Shown piece by piece: positions 40,601 through 48,830 of a stretch of 64,000 nt of DNA. Source of the DNA: Pseudomonas crudilactis (GTDB lineage: Bacteria > Pseudomonadota > Gammaproteobacteria > Pseudomonadales > Pseudomonadaceae). The position numbers were made by a program, and so were the translations under genes. The stretch is taken from contig NZ_WXVV01000018.1 in the NCBI RefSeq assembly GCF_013433315.1, forward strand, positions 1 to 64,000, written 5' to 3'. Positions within the stretch are counted from its first letter, which is position 1. The number at the start of each line of letters is the position of its first letter. Under the pieces are notes generated by a model, which searched no databases, was not told the origin of the DNA, and saw nothing but the letters and a program-made list of their open reading frames with translations.

Positions 40601-40684
40601 CATCAGCAACGCGACGAACATCAGGTACCAGACGAATGACTGATGCTTGAGGGCCCATTCGGAGAGGTTGAAAGAGCCTTTCAT
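37619..40684 (-). CDS. triC: RND efflux transporter, TriC-like
   Basis: This 1021-residue inner-membrane proton antiporter has the RND layout: two sets of membrane helices around two large periplasmic loops. The helix-4 acidic pair lies in ALGLLVDDAMITVEM. It begins MKGSFNLSEWALKHQSFVWY. Two adaptor lipoprotein genes upstream, each overlapping the next by four bases, match the P. aeruginosa triABC arrangement, whose pump exports triclosan and organic solvents with the outer membrane channel OpmH. No outer membrane gene is present here. Other RND pumps with twin adaptors exist, so the substrate is inferred. Confidence 0.85.
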   Translation of the reverse strand: MKGSFNLSEWALKHQSFVWYLMFVALLMGVFSYFNLGREEDPSFTIKTMVIQTKWPGATQEETLAQVTDRIEKKLEELDSLDYVKSYTRPGESTVYVYLRDTTSAKDIPEIWYQVRKKIDDIRGQFPQGIQGPGFNDEFGDVFGSVYAFTADGLTMRQLRDYVEQARAEIRNVPGLGKIEMIGQQDEVIYLNFSTRKLAALGIDQRQVVQSLQSQNAVTPAGVIEAGPERISVRTSGQFASEKDLAEVNLKLNDRFYRLADIADITRGYTDPATPEFRFDGKPAIGLAIAMQKGGNVQEFGKALHQRIDELTADLPVGVGVHTVSDQAVVVEEAVGGFTSALFEAVIIVLVVSFISLGVRAGLVVACSIPLVLAMVFVFMEYSGITMQRISLGALIIALGLLVDDAMITVEMMVTRLEMGETREQAATFAYTSTAFPMLTGTLVTVAGFVPIGLNASSAGEYTFTLFAVIAVAMLVSWVVAVFFAPVIGVHILSANVKPHEAEPGRVGRAFNGGLLWAMRNRWWAIGITVLLFVLAVFCMRFVQNQFFPSSDRPEILVDLNLPQNASIDETRKAVDKLEATLKGDPDIVRWSTYIGQGAIRFYLPLDQQLQNPYYAQLVIVSKDFEAREALSQRLRERLHKDFVGIGSYVQALEMGPPVGRPIQYRVSGKDIDQVRKHAIDLATELDKNSHIGEIIYDWNEPGKVLRIDIAQDKARQLGLSSEDVANLMNSIVSGAPLTQVNDDIYLINVVGRAVNSERGTPETLQNLQIVTPNGTSIPLLAFATVRYELEQPLVWRRDRLPTITIKASVRDEIQPTDLVKLLKPSIDAFADKLPVGYKVATGGTVEESGKAQGPIAKVLPLMLFLMATFLMIQLHSVQKMFLVASVAPLGLIGVVLALVPTGTPMGFVAILGILALIGIIIRNSVILVTQIDEFERKGYAPWDAVVEATEHRRRPILLTAAAASMGMIPIAREVFWGPMAYAMIGGIVVATLLTLLFLPALYVAWYKIREPKKDASSSTH

Positions 40685-41745
40685 TGACTGTCCTCGTCAA
40701 GTTTTACCGATTGTCCGGATTTGAGGCTGTTGACGCCGGCGCTGACCACGCGCTCGCCGTTCTTCACGCCGCCCGCGAGCACTACGCTGCTGTCGGTGCG
40801 GCTGATCACGCTGACGTCGCGGGGGCTGACGGTTTTGCTCTGGGTGTCGATGACCCAGATCCGTGGTTTGCCGTCGACCTCCTGCAAAGCGGTAGCCGGC
40901 AATTCGATGCGCGGTTTGATTGCCGAACTGAGGGTCACGCTGATCGCCGTGCCGAGGCGGAAACCGTCTGGTGTCTCGGCCAGCGTCAGGCGTGCGCGAC
41001 GAGTACGCGTGGCGCTTTGCGCCTGCGGTTCGATCTCGCGAAGGGTTGCCGTGGTGTTGATGCTCGGGTCGAGTTGCCCGGCCACCAGAAACACCACGTC
41101 GGAAGGAATCTGATCGACCAGGGTGTCCGGCAGATCAATCACCGCTTCCTTGATGTCCGGTTGCGCCAGGGTCACGACCTGCTGGCCCGCCGTCACCACT
41201 TGCCCGGCTTCGGCGTTCCAGGCGGTGACCACGGCTTTATGATCGGAACGCAGTTCGGTGTAGCCGAGCTGATCCTTGCTTTGATTGACCGCCGCCCGTG
41301 CCTGGTCCAGCGAGGCCTGGGTGGTTTTCAGGTCTGTGGTAGCGATGTCCAGTTGTGCCTGCGCCCCTACGCCACGATCGAACAGCGCCTGCTGACGGCG
41401 GGCATTGGCCTGGGCATTGATCAGTTGCGCCTGAACCCTGGCCAGGTCGCCCTGGGCCGAACGCAATTGGTTCTGCTGATCAGACGGATCGAGGGTGGCG
41501 AGCAGCGTGCCCTTTTGCACTTCGGTTCCGACATCGACGTTGCGGCTGGCGATGCGGCCACCGACGCGGAAACCGGTGTTGCTTTCATAACGCGCCTGGA
41601 TGCTGCCGGCGAAACGCCCCAGGCTTTCCTCGCTCAACGCTTGAACCTTGACCGATAACACCGGACGTACCGGCTCCGGAGGTGGCTCGCTTTTCGAGCA
41701 GGCCGCCAGCAACACACCCACGGACAACAGCCCCAGACGCTTCAT
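40681..41745 (-). CDS. triB: RND efflux adaptor lipoprotein, TriB-like
   Basis: This 354-residue membrane fusion protein has a lipoprotein signal (LLAAC, cysteine 16), a barrel-sandwich/lipoyl half-motif (GRIASRNVDVGTEVQKGTLLATLD), a coiled-coil hairpin (about 85-150, alternating AQLINAQANARRQQALFDRG) and beta-barrel domains. It overlaps triA and triC by four bases at either end. It is paralogous to the adaptor encoded upstream; twin adaptors are required together in the TriABC pump. Confidence 0.85.
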   Translation of the reverse strand: MKRLGLLSVGVLLAACSKSEPPPEPVRPVLSVKVQALSEESLGRFAGSIQARYESNTGFRVGGRIASRNVDVGTEVQKGTLLATLDPSDQQNQLRSAQGDLARVQAQLINAQANARRQQALFDRGVGAQAQLDIATTDLKTTQASLDQARAAVNQSKDQLGYTELRSDHKAVVTAWNAEAGQVVTAGQQVVTLAQPDIKEAVIDLPDTLVDQIPSDVVFLVAGQLDPSINTTATLREIEPQAQSATRTRRARLTLAETPDGFRLGTAISVTLSSAIKPRIELPATALQEVDGKPRIWVIDTQSKTVSPRDVSVISRTDSSVVLAGGVKNGERVVSAGVNSLKSGQSVKLDEDSQ

Positions 41746-42845
41746 GGCTGTGCTCCCGGTTGCAGATCCTTGTAGGTGTTTTCAGCGATTTCGACTTTCA
41801 TGCCGGGATGCAACAACTGCCCACCGGCGACAATGACTTTTTCCCCGCCCTTGAGGCCTTCGCTGATGATGACCTTGCCAATCAGGTAGCGGCCGACGGT
41901 CACGTTGTGCAACTGCGCCTCACCTTTATCGTCGACCATCCACACCGCCGGATCACTGATGTTTTTGGTCAGCGCTGACCATGGCAATTCGACTGCCGAC
42001 TTGCCGCTCCCCTTAGCGGTGGCGCTGACCACCGAGCCCAGCTGCATCCCTTGTGGCAAGCTGTCGAGGCTGACTTTGACTTGCACCGTGCCGGACTGCG
42101 CCGACACCGCCGGGGTGATTTCACGCACCGTGCCGGTGGTTTTGATGGCAGGGTTATCGAGCAGGCTGACGACAATCGACGGATCCGCAGGACGCTCGGC
42201 CAGCAGCGATTCGTAGACGTTGAATACCGCGTCACGGTCGCCGTCGCGGGCCAACGAAAAAATCGGCGCAGTGGCCTGCACGACCTGGCCGACCTCGGCC
42301 TGACGCTCGGTGATCACGCCCGGCGCATCGGCAATCAACGCGGTGTAGCTGAGTTGGTCCTTCGCATTAGCCAATTGCGCCTGCGCCGCGCTCAAGGCGC
42401 TTTGGCTGCTGCGCAACGCGGCTTGGGCGGAATCGTACTCGCTCTGGCTGGTGTAGCCCTTGGGCAGGAGTTTTTGCTGGCGCACGAACGCCGCGGCGCT
42501 CTGTTTCACCCGGGCTTGTTCAGCGACCACCTGGGCTTGAGCCGAATCGACGTTGGTCTGCAAATCCTTGGGGTCGAGTTTGGCCAGCACTTGTTTGGCG
42601 GTGACGCGATCGCCGACGTCGACCATGCGCTGGATGATCTTGCCGCCGACGCGGAACGACAGTTCAGTCTGCACGCGCGCCTGCACGTCCCCGGTCAATG
42701 TCACCGCAGCCGCGTAATCCGTGGGCTTGACCTCTTGTACAAAAACCCGTGGCAGGTACTCAGCGGGGGCTTTTTTCTCGCCGCAAGCGGTCACCAAGGT
42801 GAGCAGACTCAGCACGACCGCTGTTTTCAAACCGGGACTCGCCAT
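41742..42845 (-). CDS. triA: RND efflux adaptor lipoprotein, TriA-like
   Basis: This 367-residue membrane fusion protein has a lipobox (LVTAC, cysteine 21), the lipoyl half-motif GGKIIQRMVDVGDRVTAKQV, a helical hairpin (NVDSAQAQVVAEQARVKQSA onward) and the returning lipoyl half with GVITERQAEVGQVV. The ATG at 42845 is preceded by AAGGAG at five bases; an upstream ATG adds ten residues and breaks the signal peptide. It is the first gene of the efflux operon. No regulator is adjacent. Confidence 0.87.
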   Translation of the reverse strand: MASPGLKTAVVLSLLTLVTACGEKKAPAEYLPRVFVQEVKPTDYAAAVTLTGDVQARVQTELSFRVGGKIIQRMVDVGDRVTAKQVLAKLDPKDLQTNVDSAQAQVVAEQARVKQSAAAFVRQQKLLPKGYTSQSEYDSAQAALRSSQSALSAAQAQLANAKDQLSYTALIADAPGVITERQAEVGQVVQATAPIFSLARDGDRDAVFNVYESLLAERPADPSIVVSLLDNPAIKTTGTVREITPAVSAQSGTVQVKVSLDSLPQGMQLGSVVSATAKGSGKSAVELPWSALTKNISDPAVWMVDDKGEAQLHNVTVGRYLIGKVIISEGLKGGEKVIVAGGQLLHPGMKVEIAENTYKDLQPGAQP

Positions 42846-42940
42846 GCAGACTCCTTCCTGTGTACGAACGTGCAAGTGACGATACGACTGTGAGCTTAGA
42901 ACAGGGTTCCGCCTTCGCCTGCGCGATCACAACATTTCCC

Positions 42941-42966
42941 TGTAGGAGCCTTCGGCAGCTCCTACA
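42941..42966. repeat. Short inverted repeat related to family A
   Basis: TGTAGGAGC and GCTCCTACA pair around eight bases (CTTCGGCA). It matches the outer ends of the family A elements at 3311 and 16389 and lies in the divergent region between triA and the ATPase gene. Confidence 0.7.
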
Positions 42967-42992
42967 ATGGGCGCCTCAAGAGAAGGAATTCC

Positions 42993-44189
42993 ATGCTCAA
43001 CACTCTGGCAGTGGCCAATTACCGCTCGATCAATAAATTGGTGATCCCGCTCGGCCGACTGAACTTGATCACCGGCCCCAACGGCAGCGGCAAGTCCAAC
43101 CTCTACCGGGCCTTGCGCCTGTTGGCGGAAACCGCACAGGGTGGCGTAGTCAATGCGCTGGCCCGTGAAGGCGGACTGGAGTCGACCTTCTGGGCCGGGC
43201 CGGAAACCATCAGTCGACGTATGCGCAACGGCGAAGTGCCCATTCAGTCGACGGTGCGCCAGGGGGTGAAGCGACTGCGCCTGGGGTTCGCTGGGGAAGA
43301 TTTCAGTTATTCGATCAGCCTCGGGCTGCCCGATTCCAACGGTCACTTCATGCTGCCCGAGCATTCGCGACCAATCCCTTCGCGCTTCAGCCTCGACCCG
43401 CAGATCAAGCGCGAATGCATCTGGGCCGGCGCGCTTTACCGCCCCGCCAGCCTGCTGGTCGATCGCGACGGCCCGATGATCCGCGCACGCACCGAACGAA
43501 AATGGGATGTGCTGGCGCAACACACGCCGAACTTTGACAGCCTGTTCGATCAGGTCGGCAGCCTGCGCAGCTCGCCGGAAGTGTTTCAGATGCGCGAGTT
43601 CATTCGCCGCTGGCGCTTTTACGATCACTTTCGCAGCGATGCCGATGCACCGGTGCGCCAACCGCAACTGGGCACGCGCACGCCGGTGCTGCATCACGAC
43701 GGTCGGGATCTGGCGGCGGCGTTGCAGACCATCATCGAGATTGGTGATGGGGATGCGATGCGTGCGGCGATTACCGATGCGTTTCCTGGCGCGCGGGTGC
43801 ATATCGAAGCGCAGGCCGGTGGACGGTTTGCCATCGAGTTTTATCAGGAAGGCTTGTTGCGGCCGTTATCGGCGGCGGAGTTGTCGGACGGGACGCTGCG
43901 CTATCTGCTGCTGGTCGCGGCATTACTGACGCCACGGCCACCGTCATTGATGGTACTGAACGAACCGGAAACCAGTCTGCACCCGGATCTGTTGCCGGCG
44001 TTGGCGCGCTTGATCATTCGTGCGTCTGAGCAGTGTCAGGTGTGGGTGGTGTCGCATGCGCGGCGGTTGATTTCAGCGTTGCAGGAAGACCCGGAGTGCA
44101 ATTGCATTGTGCTGGAGAAGACACTGGGGCAGACCGGGATTGTCGGGCAGCGGGTGCTGGATGAACCGGCGTGGCATTGGCCGGATTGA
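42993..44189 (+). CDS. AAA family ATPase (RecF/OLD-like)
   Basis: This 398-residue ATPase has an ABC/RecF-type head: Walker A GPNGSGKS (residues 28-35), the signature-like SAAELSDGTLRYLLL, Walker B with LMVLNEPETSLHP and the histidine switch WVVSHARRL. The region between is shorter than in SMC proteins and carries no nuclease domain. Such stand-alone ATPases are common and mostly uncharacterised; some belong to defence systems, but no partner gene is next to it here. AGAAGGA lies before the ATG. Confidence 0.8.
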   Translation: MLNTLAVANYRSINKLVIPLGRLNLITGPNGSGKSNLYRALRLLAETAQGGVVNALAREGGLESTFWAGPETISRRMRNGEVPIQSTVRQGVKRLRLGFAGEDFSYSISLGLPDSNGHFMLPEHSRPIPSRFSLDPQIKRECIWAGALYRPASLLVDRDGPMIRARTERKWDVLAQHTPNFDSLFDQVGSLRSSPEVFQMREFIRRWRFYDHFRSDADAPVRQPQLGTRTPVLHHDGRDLAAALQTIIEIGDGDAMRAAITDAFPGARVHIEAQAGGRFAIEFYQEGLLRPLSAAELSDGTLRYLLLVAALLTPRPPSLMVLNEPETSLHPDLLPALARLIIRASEQCQVWVVSHARRLISALQEDPECNCIVLEKTLGQTGIVGQRVLDEPAWHWPD

Positions 44190-44202
44190 GCGTTTCAGCC
44201 AA

Positions 44203-44358
44203 AAGCCCCTCACCCTAACCCTCTCCCCGAGGGAGAGGGGACTGACCGAGTTGTTCTTTCGAACTACGCCGACGTGAAATTCCTGAGCTGAACTCAAGTT
44301 TTGAAAGGCATGAGGATCGGCTCCCTCTCCCTCGGGAGAGGGCTGGGGTGAGGGGCAG
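44203..44358. repeat. Long intergenic repeat, family C
   Basis: The ends GCCCCTCACCCTAACCCTCT and GAGAGGGCTGGGGTGAGGGG enclose a centre that lacks the TCAGGTCGATGTAT block of the 4290 copy and instead has CTACGCCGACGTGAAATTCC and GAACTCAAGTTTTGAAAG. This variant matches the IS-interrupted copy at 392-516. It lies between two converging genes. Confidence 0.85.
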
Positions 44359-44383
44359 GCCTCACCACCGACTCAACAGACAA

Positions 44384-45256
44384 TCACCCCTGCCACTTGC
44401 CACCCTCGACAATCACGCTCTCAGGCTTGGTGTCATCGCTCAGTTCTTTACGCACGTATTGGTCGTACAGCTTGAGCAGATACTTCTCTTCACCCAACTT
44501 CGTCAGCTCGGTATTCACCCAGTCACGCAACTCGATATTGCCCTTCTTCACCGCCGGCGCAATTGGCGCTTCAGCCCCCAGCTTTTCATCGAGCACGCGA
44601 TAGCCCGGGTTCTGCTTGGCCCAGCTGAACAGCACCAGATTGTCCTGCGCATAGGCATCACCACGACCATTGGCCAAGGCTTGCAGCGATTCGGAGTTTT
44701 TCTCGAACTTCAGCAGCTTCCAGTCCGGATGATTCTTGGTCAGCCAGATATCCGCCGTCGTACCGGTGGTGACGATAGTGGTGCGGGTCGCCAAATCATC
44801 GAGGTTTTTCACCGAGCTGCTTTGCGGTACCAGCGCCTGCACCGCAACCTTGAGATTCGGATTGGTAAATTCCACCGCTTCCTTGCGCTCAGGCGTCACG
44901 GTCATGTTGGCGAGGATCAGATCGACCTTGTCGCTTTGCAGGAACGGAATACGGCTCGCCGGCTCGACGGCAACGAACTCGACCTTGTTTTCATCGCCGA
45001 GCAGATCCTTGGCGAAACGGCGGCCGATATCAGTATCGAAGCCGACGTAGCGCCCGGCCTCATCGACAAAGCCGAACGGTGGCTTGTCGGTAAAGACGCC
45101 GACGATCAGTTTGTCGCGAGCCTTAATCTTGTCCAGGTAACCAGCCGGCGCAGTGCTTTCGCTGGCGACTTTCGGCTTCGGCGGTTCTTCGGTTTTGCTG
45201 CAACCGGCGAGCAAGGCGAGGCTGAGCAGGGGCAGTAAAAAAGCGGCAGTTTTCAT
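44384..45256 (-). CDS. Polar amino-acid ABC transporter, substrate-binding lipoprotein
   Basis: This 290-residue binding protein has a lipobox (LLAGC, cysteine 19) and the family-3 pattern KLIVGVFTDKPPFGFVDEAG, DKVDLILANMTVTPERKEAVEFT and a C-terminal helix region. The ligand may be a polar or sulfur-containing amino acid, but no residue decides it. The mature protein holds one methionine besides the lipid cysteine. It is the last of four genes in one operon; its start overlaps the ATPase stop by four bases. Confidence 0.87.
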   Translation of the reverse strand: MKTAAFLLPLLSLALLAGCSKTEEPPKPKVASESTAPAGYLDKIKARDKLIVGVFTDKPPFGFVDEAGRYVGFDTDIGRRFAKDLLGDENKVEFVAVEPASRIPFLQSDKVDLILANMTVTPERKEAVEFTNPNLKVAVQALVPQSSSVKNLDDLATRTTIVTTGTTADIWLTKNHPDWKLLKFEKNSESLQALANGRGDAYAQDNLVLFSWAKQNPGYRVLDEKLGAEAPIAPAVKKGNIELRDWVNTELTKLGEEKYLLKLYDQYVRKELSDDTKPESVIVEGGKWQG

Positions 45257-46035
45257 AACAGTTCCAGTTCCTTTGTCGGATTCGTTTTTGGCAGTGTTGC
45301 CACGAAGGAGAACTTCTCCAGAAACTGCTGCGCGCGTGCGGTTTGCGGGTTCGTAAAGAAAATCTCGGGCGGGTTCTGTTCAAGGATGCGCCCGGCATCC
45401 ATGAACACGATGCGGTCGGCCACCGCGCGGGCGAAGGCCATTTCATGGGTGACGATCAACAGGGTCATGCCCTCACGAGCGAGGCCCTGAATGACCTGCA
45501 AAACTTCCTTGACCATCTCCGGGTCGAGGGCGGCGGTGACTTCATCGAAGAGCATCACCCGTGGATTCATGCATAGCGAACGGACGATGGCGATACGTTG
45601 CTGCTGACCACCGGAGAGCTGACGCGGGAAGGCGTCACGCTTGTCCGCCAGCCCCACGCGTTCGAGCAACGCTTCGGCTTGTTGCTGCGCTTCGCGGCGC
45701 TGACGTTTTTGCACCTTCAGCGGCCCAAGCAGCAGATTGTCGAGCACGTTCATGTGCGGGAACAGGTGATAACTCTGAAAGACCATGCCGATCTGCTGGC
45801 GGATGTCGCGCCAGTCAGTGACCTTGTCCAGCAGCTCTCGGCCGAGAAACTTCAGGCTGCCGCTGTGGGCCTCTTCCAGACCATTGAGGCAACGCAGCAA
45901 AGTGCTTTTGCCGCAGCCGCTGGGGCCGAGGATGACGATCACTTCGCCGCTCTGCACCTGCAGATCGATGCCGTTAAGCACCTGCTGCTCACCATAGAAT
46001 TTGTTGAAGCCGTGAAACTCGATCAATGCGCTCAT
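45253..46035 (-). CDS. Polar amino-acid ABC transporter, ATP-binding protein
   Basis: This 260-residue GlnQ-type ATPase has Walker A GPSGCGKS (37-44), signature LSGGQQQRIAIVRSL, Walker B VMLFDEVTAALDPE (valine where most have proline after DE) and the H-loop LIVTHEMAFARAV. It overlaps both neighbours by four bases and works with the two permeases of the operon. Confidence 0.92.
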   Translation of the reverse strand: MSALIEFHGFNKFYGEQQVLNGIDLQVQSGEVIVILGPSGCGKSTLLRCLNGLEEAHSGSLKFLGRELLDKVTDWRDIRQQIGMVFQSYHLFPHMNVLDNLLLGPLKVQKRQRREAQQQAEALLERVGLADKRDAFPRQLSGGQQQRIAIVRSLCMNPRVMLFDEVTAALDPEMVKEVLQVIQGLAREGMTLLIVTHEMAFARAVADRIVFMDAGRILEQNPPEIFFTNPQTARAQQFLEKFSFVATLPKTNPTKELELL

Positions 46036-46691
46036 GCTTGCGTCCAGCGCCGCTCCAGCACGCGCGAGGCGGCCGAGAGCGGGTAGCAGATGAAAAAGAA
46101 AAACAGAAACAGCGCGCCGTAGATCAGCACCGATTCGTAAGTGCGCTCGATGATCTGCTGGCCGACCTTGATCACGTCGACCACACCGATCAACACCGCC
46201 AGCGAGCTGGTCTTGATGATCCGTGTGTAGACGTTGATGGTCGGTGGCGTCATGCGTTTCAGCGCTTGCGGCAGCAACACGTAACCGTACAGTTGTGCGG
46301 CGTTCAGACCGATCGACAGCCCCGCTTCACGCTGTCCGCGTGGCAACGAATGCAGCGCGCCACGCGCCACTTCGCCCACCTCGCTGGCGCCCCACAGCGA
46401 CAGCACCAGCACCGCGCACCAAAAGCTGGGAATGCTCAGGCCGAAGAAAATCGGCAGACCGAAGAACAGCAGGTACAACCAGACCAGTACCGGAATCGCC
46501 CGGAACAGCTCCAGATACACCCGCAAAATCGCGTTGAGCCACGTCACGTTCAACGTGCGCAACACACCGTAGAGCACGCCACCGACGGTGCTGATGGCGA
46601 TGCTCAGAAACGAGATCGACAAGGTTTGTCCGGCGCCCTTGGCCAATTGCGGCAACGACACCCAGAGCAGTTCAAGACCCGAACTGGCCAT
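46032..46691 (-). CDS. Polar amino-acid ABC transporter, permease 2
   Basis: This 219-residue permease of the His/Glu/Gln/Arg family has an EAA loop read as GQREAGLSIGLNAAQLYGYVLLPQALKRMTPP and about five membrane segments. It overlaps the preceding permease gene by 20 bases and the ATPase gene by four. Together with permease 1 it forms a heterodimeric channel. Confidence 0.9.
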   Translation of the reverse strand: MASSGLELLWVSLPQLAKGAGQTLSISFLSIAISTVGGVLYGVLRTLNVTWLNAILRVYLELFRAIPVLVWLYLLFFGLPIFFGLSIPSFWCAVLVLSLWGASEVGEVARGALHSLPRGQREAGLSIGLNAAQLYGYVLLPQALKRMTPPTINVYTRIIKTSSLAVLIGVVDVIKVGQQIIERTYESVLIYGALFLFFFFICYPLSAASRVLERRWTQA

Positions 46692-47337
46692 GCTGGAGCC
46701 TCCTTTCCAGACGGCTGAGCAATAGCGACAGCGGCAAAAACAGCAGCACGCAGATCAGCGTCAGCACGGCGAGCATTTCGTAGGTTTTGTAATAGAGCGC
46801 GATGTAGCTCTTGGTGGTGTAGAGAATTTCCGGCACCGCCACCGCCGAGACCACGGTGGTTTCCTTGAGCAGGAAAATGAAATTGGCGAATAGCGATGGC
46901 AAGCTGAGGATCCCCGCTTGCGGCAGGATCACGTAACGCAACAATTGGCCGTGGGACAGACCGATGGAGCGCCCCGATTCCAGTTGCGCCTGCGGCACCG
47001 CATCGACGCCCGCACGCAGCACTTCGGTGAGATAGGCGCCGCCGAGGAAGGTCATGGTGATGATCGCGGCAGTGAAACCGGACACCTGAATCCCCACTGC
47101 CGGCAAGGCGAAGTAGACGAAAAACAACTGGATCAGCAGCGGCGTGTTGCGCGCCAGTTCCACGTACAGGCCCACCAGTTTTTGCAGGTACGGCGTGCGG
47201 AACACCAGAATCGTCGCGTTGAGCAGCGCCACCAGCAACGAGGTGCCAATGGCGATGAATCCGACCTGCAGCGTCACGCCCACGGCTTTGAGAAACGCCG
47301 GCAGGGTGCTGAGGATAAATGCGTAATCGAAAGTCAT
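46672..47337 (-). CDS. Polar amino-acid ABC transporter, permease 1
   Basis: This 221-residue permease has the EAA loop AQLESGRSIGLSHGQLLRYVILPQAG and the ARNTPLLIQLFFVYFALP segment typical of the family. It is the first gene of the operon. Its upstream region (47338-47565) is AT-rich near 47420-47480 and contains the GGAATAAGA motif seen at two other sulfur-linked promoters. Confidence 0.9.
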   Translation of the reverse strand: MTFDYAFILSTLPAFLKAVGVTLQVGFIAIGTSLLVALLNATILVFRTPYLQKLVGLYVELARNTPLLIQLFFVYFALPAVGIQVSGFTAAIITMTFLGGAYLTEVLRAGVDAVPQAQLESGRSIGLSHGQLLRYVILPQAGILSLPSLFANFIFLLKETTVVSAVAVPEILYTTKSYIALYYKTYEMLAVLTLICVLLFLPLSLLLSRLERRLQHGQFGS

Positions 47338-47497
47338 GAAACGTCCTGGACGCCGCTCGGTAAGCGACGGTGGTGCAGTCCGTGGACAGCGGATGGCTGT
47401 CCCGCAAGCACCGACTTTATAGGTATAAAAACAAGAATTTAAATACCGTTAAAGCATATTGATATCACCCAAAAAACTATCCTGTGGGTTTGCCGGG

Positions 47498-47517
47498 AAG
47501 GAATAAGAAGGCTATTT
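47498..47517 (-). promoter_or_regulatory. GGAATAAGA-type motif upstream of the amino-acid transporter operon
   Basis: AAGGAATAAGAAGGCTATTT on the plus strand recurs as AAGGAATAAGAAGCTATTT at 50462-50480 and in part at 61901-61917. All three are in the same orientation relative to a minus-strand gene. It resembles the AT-rich sites of LysR-type sulfur regulators, but the binding protein is not known. Confidence 0.35.
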
Positions 47518-47565
47518 TCCTTTGCGCTGTAGGACGGATCTTTTTTTCACGAAAGCCCTCCAAGG

Positions 47566-47709
47566 ATGAACAGCTTTTGGCCAGACTCTCCCGGCCAACC
47601 CCATAACAAGGAAGAAAACATGGACGTAAAAGTGCCGCAGCGACTGGATCCGCAAGAGATTGTGAAATTGTTGGTGGCGTTGAGGCGGGCGTTGAAGGCT
47701 GCAGCGTAA
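47566..47709 (+). CDS. Possible small protein of 29 or 47 residues
   Basis: An open frame runs from ATG 47566 to TAA 47709 (47 codons). An internal ATG at 47620 with AAGGAAG seven bases upstream gives a 29-residue version starting MDVKVPQRLDPQEIVKLL and ending in an amphipathic, arginine- and alanine-rich helix (LVALRRALKAAA). A GGCC/GGCC hairpin (around 47578-47597) precedes the second start, and a terminator-like repeat follows at once. I do not recognise it; the good ribosome-binding site and terminator make it more credible than a chance frame. Confidence 0.4.
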   Translation: MNSFWPDSPGQPHNKEENMDVKVPQRLDPQEIVKLLVALRRALKAAA

Positions 47710-47712
47710 GTC

Positions 47713-47786
47713 AAAAGCCCCTCACCCCAGCCCTCTCCCTCTGGGCGGTCCGACGTTTCGGGAGGGTTAGGGTGAGGGGCTTTTTC
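47713..47786. terminator. Terminator-like short form of the family C repeat
   Basis: AAAAGCCCCTCACCC pairs with GGGTGAGGGGCTTTTT. The strong stem with flanking A and T runs could stop transcription on both strands, serving the small frame before it and the metQ gene converging from the other side. Confidence 0.7.
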
Positions 47787-47866
47787 AACGCACACACAAA
47801 AACGCCGATGCCCATCACTGGTCATCGGCGTTTTCACACCTTGAAGGGGTTCACTCAAGCGTCAGA

Positions 47867-48664
47867 TCAGAACGCCGGCAGTACCGCACCGTTGTACTTC
47901 TTCTCGATGAACGCTTTGACTTCCGGGCTGGTCAGGGCTTTGGCCAGTTTCTGGATCGCGTCGCTGTTCTTGTTGTCCTCACGGGCCACCAGGAAGTTCA
48001 CGTATGGCGAGTCAGCGCCTTCGATCACCAGCGCATCCTTGGTCGGATTCAACTTGGCTTCCAGCGCGTAGTTGGTGTTGATCATGTCCAGATCAACTTC
48101 CTTCAGAACGCGTGGCAGCAGGGCCGATTCCAGTTCCTTGAACTTGAAATTGTGCGGGTTCTTGGCGATGTCTTTCGGCGTGGCCAGCGCGTTTTTCGGA
48201 TCTTTCAGTTCGATCAGGCCAGCCTTCTGCAGCAGGATCAGCGCACGGCCGCTGTTGCTGCCTTCGTTCGGGATGGCGATGGTCGCGCCGTCCGGCAGTT
48301 CAGCCAGGGTCTTGTATTTGCTCGAGTAGCCACCGAACGGTTCAACGTGCACGCCCTGCACAGTCACCAGGTACTTGGACTTGTCGTCCTTGTATTTGCC
48401 CTGGTTGAAGCTGTTCAGGTACGGCAGGGTCTGGAAGTAGTTGGCGTCCAGACGCTTCTCGCCAACCTGTACGTTCGGCTGAACGTAGTCGGTGAAGACT
48501 TTGATTTCCAGATCCACGCCTTCTTTGGCCAGGGTCGGTTTGATCAGCTCAAGGATTTCAGCGTGCGGCACCGGGGTCGCGGCAACCACCAGTTTCTCGC
48601 CGGCATTGGCCAGGGAAGCAGTCAGAGCAGCCGCCAATGCGGTAAACAACAGAACCTTTTTCAT
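47867..48664 (-). CDS. metQ: MetQ/NlpA-family substrate-binding protein, orphan
   Basis: This 265-residue binding protein of the NlpA/MetQ family has a signal peptide ending ANA (about residue 21) without a lipobox cysteine. Landmarks are VAATPVPHAEILELIKPTLAK, LDANYFQTLPYLNSF, GYSSKYKTLAELPDGATIAI and NTNYALEAKLNP. No metN or metI lies beside it, so it probably serves a transporter encoded elsewhere. It has one internal methionine and no cysteine. It lies 166 bases downstream of a sigma-54 activator-like gene on the same strand, with a hairpin in between. Confidence 0.88.
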   Translation of the reverse strand: MKKVLLFTALAAALTASLANAGEKLVVAATPVPHAEILELIKPTLAKEGVDLEIKVFTDYVQPNVQVGEKRLDANYFQTLPYLNSFNQGKYKDDKSKYLVTVQGVHVEPFGGYSSKYKTLAELPDGATIAIPNEGSNSGRALILLQKAGLIELKDPKNALATPKDIAKNPHNFKFKELESALLPRVLKEVDLDMINTNYALEAKLNPTKDALVIEGADSPYVNFLVAREDNKNSDAIQKLAKALTSPEVKAFIEKKYNGAVLPAF

Positions 48665-48756
48665 GCAGTGTCCTTATCGAAAATCACGGTCGTCATCGAC
48701 GACGGCATTAATACGTGTGCCAGTGAAGTGATATCGCTGGCGTGGGTCGGACAATA

Positions 48757-48776
48757 CCGGGATTTTTTATTCCCGG
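48757..48776. promoter_or_regulatory. Hairpin with flanking direct repeat upstream of metQ
   Basis: CCGGGA and TCCCGG pair around TTTTTTAT, and GGACAATA occurs on both sides (48749-48756 and 48775-48782). A CATATTCC sequence follows at 48798-48805. It may be a promoter-region site for metQ or a weak terminator for the upstream gene. Confidence 0.35.
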
Positions 48777-48830
48777 ACAATAACGTTTATTCAGCTTCAT
48801 ATTCCATTTTGTTCATGTTGAACGAAACGG

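Noticed and set aside
38378..40639. Long 753-codon plus-strand frame opposite triC
   Set aside because: It is the antisense shadow of the RND transporter gene; the composition is histidine- and arginine-rich with no recognisable domain, while the minus-strand frame has clear RND features.
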